Below, in pieces: positions 60,462 to 64,000 of a stretch of DNA of 64,000 nucleotides (the stretch's first letter is position 1; the number at the start of each line of letters is the position of its first letter). The stretch covers positions 1 to 64,000 of the forward strand of contig NZ_QTUC01000001.1 of the NCBI RefSeq assembly GCF_003386795.1, read 5' to 3'. The position numbers were made by a program, and so were the translations under genes. This DNA comes from Thermasporomyces composti (lineage in GTDB: Bacteria > Actinomycetota > Actinomycetes > Propionibacteriales > Actinopolymorphaceae). The notes beneath the pieces were generated by a model, which saw only the letters and a program-made list of their open reading frames with translations, searched no databases and was not told the origin of the DNA.

Positions 60462-63083
60462 TCACAGGCGCACGATCCGAGCACCCGGCACGGTGCTCGC
60501 GTAGCGGTCCGGCACGCAGGTCAGCAGGATCACCTGCGTCGTGGAACCGGCGCGGGCGAGCAGTGAGCCCATCGCTTGCAGCCGTGCCGGGTCGGACCAG
60601 CCGAGGGCGTCGTCGAGCACGACGGGAACGCCGCTGCCGTCCGACGCGGTGAGTCCGGCGATGGCCAGTCGCACGATGGTGGCGAGCTGCTCACGTGCCC
60701 CCGTCGACAGGGACGTGACGGGCAGGGAGACCCCGTCGAGCACCCGCTCCCGCACCTCGAGGTTCTCACCGAGCACCACGCCGAAGGAGGGGCCGTGCAG
60801 GACGCGGCCGAGCGCTTCGATGCGCTCGCGCAGGGGCGCGGCGTATCGGCGGCGCGCCTCGACCTGATGGCGGGTGAGGGTCTCCCGGAGCCGGCGGGCC
60901 GCGCCGGCCTTGCGCTCGACGTTCTCCAGCTGAGCCTCGGCCTGGGCCTGGTCGGCTTCCGCGCGCTCGGCCGCCGACGCCAGACCGTGTGCGCCGGCCA
61001 TCTCCAGGCGTCCTTCAACGCGTCGCAGCTCGTCGTGCAGCTCCTCGACCTGCCGCCTTAGCTGGTCGCGCAGGCTCGTGGCGTCGGCCAGCTGGTCCTC
61101 GATGGTGTCGAGGCCGCTGGCGGCGAGGGCCTCCCTGGCTCGTGCGAGCTCCTCGGCCACCGCCGCGAGCCGCGACTCGCACGCGCGGACCTCCTCCTCG
61201 AGGGTCGTGTCATCCTTCTCAGCGCGGGCGGTGGCGAGCGCGGCGAAGGCGTCGTCCCGGCGTTCCTGTTCCTGTTCCGCTCGGACGCGGGCCACCGTGG
61301 CGTGCTCGCTGGCCGCCTCGTACTGCTTGCGGCACCGCGCCTCGCGCTCCTCAGCCTCGGCGACGAGTCGCGCGGCCGCGGACTCGTCCTGCTGGGCGCG
61401 GGCCAGCCTGGCGCGCGCCTCCTCGATACCGGTGGGCGGATCAGGAGCGCCGTCATCGTCGCCAGGGTCCTCGGCGAGTCGGCGGGCCAAGACGTCGCGA
61501 CGGAGGAGGAGCTGCTCGAGCGATTCCCCACCGAGTCGACGGTGGAGCGTCTCGCGAGCGGCGCGTAGTCCTCGCTCCGCTTCCGCCCGCGCGCGGGCCG
61601 CTCGACGGGCCTCCGCGACGTTCTCGACACCCAACGTGGCCAGGAGCTCCCGTTCGGCATGCTCAGCCTCCGCGCACGCGGCGGCGAGCTCGGCGACGCC
61701 CGCGCCGGGTCGGACGGTGACCTCGGCGACGCCCGCGACGGCGACGGTCGTGTCGTCCGCGACGCTCAGCTCGGTGTCACCGGCCACCGGTCTGCCGTCG
61801 ATGTCGATGTCACCCAGCCCGATTCGCCGAACGACGACAGTCGGGGCGCCGGCGTCTCGTGCCGCCCGTGCGGCCAGGACGCGACGGTGGGCAGCTTCGA
61901 CCTCCTCCACGTCGGCGTCGGTGATCGTCAGCCGGTCGAGCTCGGCCGCCCACCGCCGCTCCTCGTCCTGGGCGTGACGGACCTCGGCCAGCTTCGCCTC
62001 CAGCTCGGCGAGGTCGGCTCGGTCACGCAGGCGTCCCAGGTGCGCTTCGGCAGCGCGGACGGCCGTGTGTCGCGCGGTGAGCTCCTCCCGAGCCTGCCGG
62101 AGCTGCGCGGTGGCCTCGGCGAGATCACGCTCGGCCTCGCGCAGGGCCTGCTCCGCCTGGCGGGCGGTCGCCGCCGTAGCCGCCGCGGTCTCCTCGCGGT
62201 GGGCGGCCTCGCCACGAAGCAGCGTGCGGCGCTCCAACTCACCGCGCGCCGTCACCAGCCGCTCCTCGGCGAGGTCGCGGTTCTGGCTGAGCCTCTCGAC
62301 GGACGCGATGAGCTCGGCCGCGGCCTGGCGGCGCCGTTCCAGCTCGTCGACTCGGCGTGACTGCTCCGCCAGTCGGGCGGCCAGGCGGTCGTGGTCCTGG
62401 CTGAGCCGCTCGGCGCGGGCGACGTCCTGGTCGACCTCGGTCAGTCTGGCTCTCGCGTCCTGAGCCAGGCGTCGCGCCTCGTCCCGGCGCCGGAGCGCCT
62501 CGGCGTAGGCGCCGGTCGGGCGGCCGGTCGGGGTGAAGTAGCGGAGGTACTCCGCTTCCACGGCCTCCACGAGCGGGACGGTCGCGCCGTGGTCACTCTC
62601 CCCACCTGCCACCTCGTCGAGCGCGGTGAGCACCGAGGTCACCGTCCCGGCCACCGGGACGGTGAGGGTCTGCTCTTGGCCGACGGCCAGCGCCGCCCAC
62701 AGGGTCTCGTCGACGTGTTCGCCGAACAGCCGCCTGGCCTCGTCGTGGGCCTCGCGGCCGGTCCACGTGCGCCCTTCGGGCTCGACCCGAAGCTCGGTGG
62801 CCCGCTGCTTGAACCAGCGTTTGCGGTAGTGGAGGCGCAGCTCCCCGACGCTGACGTCGGCTTCGACCTCTGTGCCGACGTCGCTGCCGGCCGGTTGGAC
62901 CGCGCGCAGCTTCGTCGCCTTGGAGTCGTCGGGCACCTCGAACAGCAAGCGGAACGCCTCGAGCAGGCTGGACTTGCCGGTCTCGTTGTCCCCGACCACG
63001 ACGGTGACCCCGGTGGGATGGAACGTCAACTCGCGGTCGGTGACCCCGCGGAAGTTGCGCAGTCGGAGCCGATGCAGTCTCAC
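60462..63083 (-). CDS. SbcC/Rad50/YhaN-like ATPase without zinc hook
   Basis: SMC-like ATPase of 873 aa. Head halves: N-terminal LRLRNFRGVTDRELTF with Walker A VVGDNETGKSS (residues about 29-40), and C-terminal signature SLSTGAREQLATIVRLA with Walker B VPVVLDDALGWSD. Between them are long coiled coils interrupted near residue 420 by a beta-rich insert (VVVRRIGLGDIDIDG and following). No CxxC zinc hook is present anywhere in the coil, unlike Rad50/SbcC. Overlaps the phosphoesterase gene by 4 bases (GTGA). Together they should form a nuclease complex acting on DNA ends or structured DNA. Confidence 0.87.
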   Translation of the reverse strand: MRLHRLRLRNFRGVTDRELTFHPTGVTVVVGDNETGKSSLLEAFRLLFEVPDDSKATKLRAVQPAGSDVGTEVEADVSVGELRLHYRKRWFKQRATELRVEPEGRTWTGREAHDEARRLFGEHVDETLWAALAVGQEQTLTVPVAGTVTSVLTALDEVAGGESDHGATVPLVEAVEAEYLRYFTPTGRPTGAYAEALRRRDEARRLAQDARARLTEVDQDVARAERLSQDHDRLAARLAEQSRRVDELERRRQAAAELIASVERLSQNRDLAEERLVTARGELERRTLLRGEAAHREETAAATAATARQAEQALREAERDLAEATAQLRQAREELTARHTAVRAAEAHLGRLRDRADLAELEAKLAEVRHAQDEERRWAAELDRLTITDADVEEVEAAHRRVLAARAARDAGAPTVVVRRIGLGDIDIDGRPVAGDTELSVADDTTVAVAGVAEVTVRPGAGVAELAAACAEAEHAERELLATLGVENVAEARRAARARAEAERGLRAARETLHRRLGGESLEQLLLRRDVLARRLAEDPGDDDGAPDPPTGIEEARARLARAQQDESAAARLVAEAEEREARCRKQYEAASEHATVARVRAEQEQERRDDAFAALATARAEKDDTTLEEEVRACESRLAAVAEELARAREALAASGLDTIEDQLADATSLRDQLRRQVEELHDELRRVEGRLEMAGAHGLASAAERAEADQAQAEAQLENVERKAGAARRLRETLTRHQVEARRRYAAPLRERIEALGRVLHGPSFGVVLGENLEVRERVLDGVSLPVTSLSTGAREQLATIVRLAIAGLTASDGSGVPVVLDDALGWSDPARLQAMGSLLARAGSTTQVILLTCVPDRYASTVPGARIVRL

Positions 63084-64000
63084 GCCGCTCCCCCAGCCAA
63101 CCGGTGCAGCAGCGCCAAGGCGTTGGCGGCTTCAGCGTCGCCGGCGCCCGTGGCGATGCGAAGCTCCTCCAAGGCCGCGCGAGCCGGTCCGGTGACGGGC
63201 AGCTCGTCCAACGCGGCGTCGTCGGGAAACACCCCGACGTCCCAATGCCGGCCCCAGCGCTGGACAGCGGCGAAGACCTCCTCATAGGCGTCGAGGAGGG
63301 TCTCGAGCCTGGTGAGCCCAGCCACCGAGAGCGTGCCGCGGACGCCGAGACGGACGACGGTCCGAGTCTTGTCGGGTTGGTCATCCAACCAGCCGGCGAG
63401 CTGGTCGAGGTCGTCGTCACCGTCGACCTCAACCACGTGGGACAGGAGGCGCCAGGTGCCGACCCGCGTCGGGGTGACGGTGCAGGCCTGTCTCTCGCCA
63501 CCAGCGAGTTCCACGACCAACACCTCGCCCGGGCGCTCCTCCTCCGGACGCGTGGGCTCCGGCGTTCCCGAGTACCAGATCCGCCCGGTGGTGCCCACCT
63601 CGGTGGTGGAGTGGCGGTCCCCGAGCGCGAGGTAGTGCAGCCGACCCTCGTGGATCGCCCGCTCCACGGGGGCGAGGCGGATGAGAGCGGGTTCGTCGAC
63701 GTCGGGCGCGAGGCTGTCCACTTGGCCGTGACCGACGACGACCCGGATCAGCCCGTCAGCGGGCGGGTCGAGGTCGGCGACCGCTGCGAGTGGATCGGTG
63801 AGCGCGCGCCGGGTCCGCCAGGGGAAGCCCACCACCTCCACGCCAGGGGTGGGTCGGCGCGGCTCGCTGTCGGACAGGACGTCGACGTGGCTGGGTAGGT
63901 GGGTGGTGAGGGTCGAGCTGGTCCAGACCGTGCCCGGCTCGAGCGAGTCATGGTTGCCTGGGAGGAGCAGCACGGGGCACGGAACGGCACGGAGCGCCTC
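63080..64000 (-). CDS. SbcD/YhaO-like metallophosphoesterase, 5' end outside window
   Basis: 306 residues are visible; the frame is open to the window edge (upstream of LLLPGNHD), so the first metal motifs lie beyond base 64000. Calcineurin-like motifs present: PGNHDS, VVGHGQVDSL and LALGDRHSTTEVG with the last metal ligands. A C-terminal domain follows (SHVVEVDGDDDLDQLAGWL). In Mre11/SbcD-type complexes this subunit is the nuclease and the adjacent ATPase opens DNA for it. Coupled to the ATPase gene by a 4-base overlap. Confidence 0.87.
   Translation of the reverse strand, partial: EALRAVPCPVLLLPGNHDSLEPGTVWTSSTLTTHLPSHVDVLSDSEPRRPTPGVEVVGFPWRTRRALTDPLAAVADLDPPADGLIRVVVGHGQVDSLAPDVDEPALIRLAPVERAIHEGRLHYLALGDRHSTTEVGTTGRIWYSGTPEPTRPEEERPGEVLVVELAGGERQACTVTPTRVGTWRLLSHVVEVDGDDDLDQLAGWLDDQPDKTRTVVRLGVRGTLSVAGLTRLETLLDAYEEVFAAVQRWGRHWDVGVFPDDAALDELPVTGPARAALEELRIATGAGDAEAANALALLHRLAGGAA

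Noticed and set aside
1-64000. CRISPR arrays, tRNA, rRNA, insertion sequences, phage structural genes
   Set aside because: Looked for repeated spacer patterns, tRNA-like cloverleafs, transposase motifs and phage proteins while reading; none was found.

Overview
The window is a 64 kb piece of a GC-rich (about 70 percent by eye) actinobacterial chromosome. RbpA, a separate polyprenol-phosphate mannose synthase next to Lnt, a large AfsR-type regulator, frequent GTG starts, ATGA/GTGA overlaps and several apparently leaderless genes all point to Actinomycetota. The genus cannot be fixed from sequence alone. No rRNA, tRNA, CRISPR array or insertion sequence was seen.

Layout. 1-3.9 kb: the end of a lysine-fermentation operon (amidohydrolase, kamD, kamE, kal). 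4.5-7.9 kb: envelope genes lnt-ppm1-fxsA, a strong bidirectional terminator, then rbpA with a SigR-type promoter. 8.2-11.4 kb: MFS transporter, glycerophosphodiesterase and a kinase-like protein. 11.6-15.2 kb: an operon for D-amino-acid breakdown (SDR, N-acyl-D-amino-acid deacylase, D-threonine-aldolase-fold lyase). 15.5-23.2 kb: a second kinase-like protein, a stand-alone Clp-N/HTH protein, a 1000-residue AfsR-type regulator and oligopeptidase B. 23.4-27.7 kb: a vapBC module with a visible operator, a WYL regulator divergent from DinB and VOC proteins, and an rRNA cytosine methyltransferase.

27.7-29.6 kb is the most striking part. Two decayed VOC gene remnants run straight into a 28-bp site with the architecture and arms of a Xer/dif recombination site, followed within 500 bp by a complete tyrosine recombinase. 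A second complete tyrosine recombinase lies at 47.4-48.6 kb. Between them is accessory metabolism (PucR-type regulator, esterase, serine hydrolase, DUF899, nucleoside hydrolase, GT39 membrane protein, small kinase, NADH dehydrogenase-like flavoprotein, nucleotidyltransferase). There is also a zinc-finger coiled-coil protein next to an AT-rich, palindrome-rich patch (42.7-42.8 kb), a MarR/nitroreductase pair around a shared operator, and a secreted polysaccharide lyase 8.

48.7-64 kb: a secreted phosphodiesterase-like protein, a beta-propeller protein, a MarR remnant, an acetyltransferase, a nucleotidyltransferase, a two-gene module ending in a PIN-like protein, a three-gene ABC-2 exporter, a membrane-anchored VWA protein, fdhD, and an SbcCD/YhaNO-like nuclease-ATPase pair that runs off the right edge.

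The dif-like site raises the possibility that the window covers the replication terminus. GC-skew and genome context would decide this; neither could be computed here.
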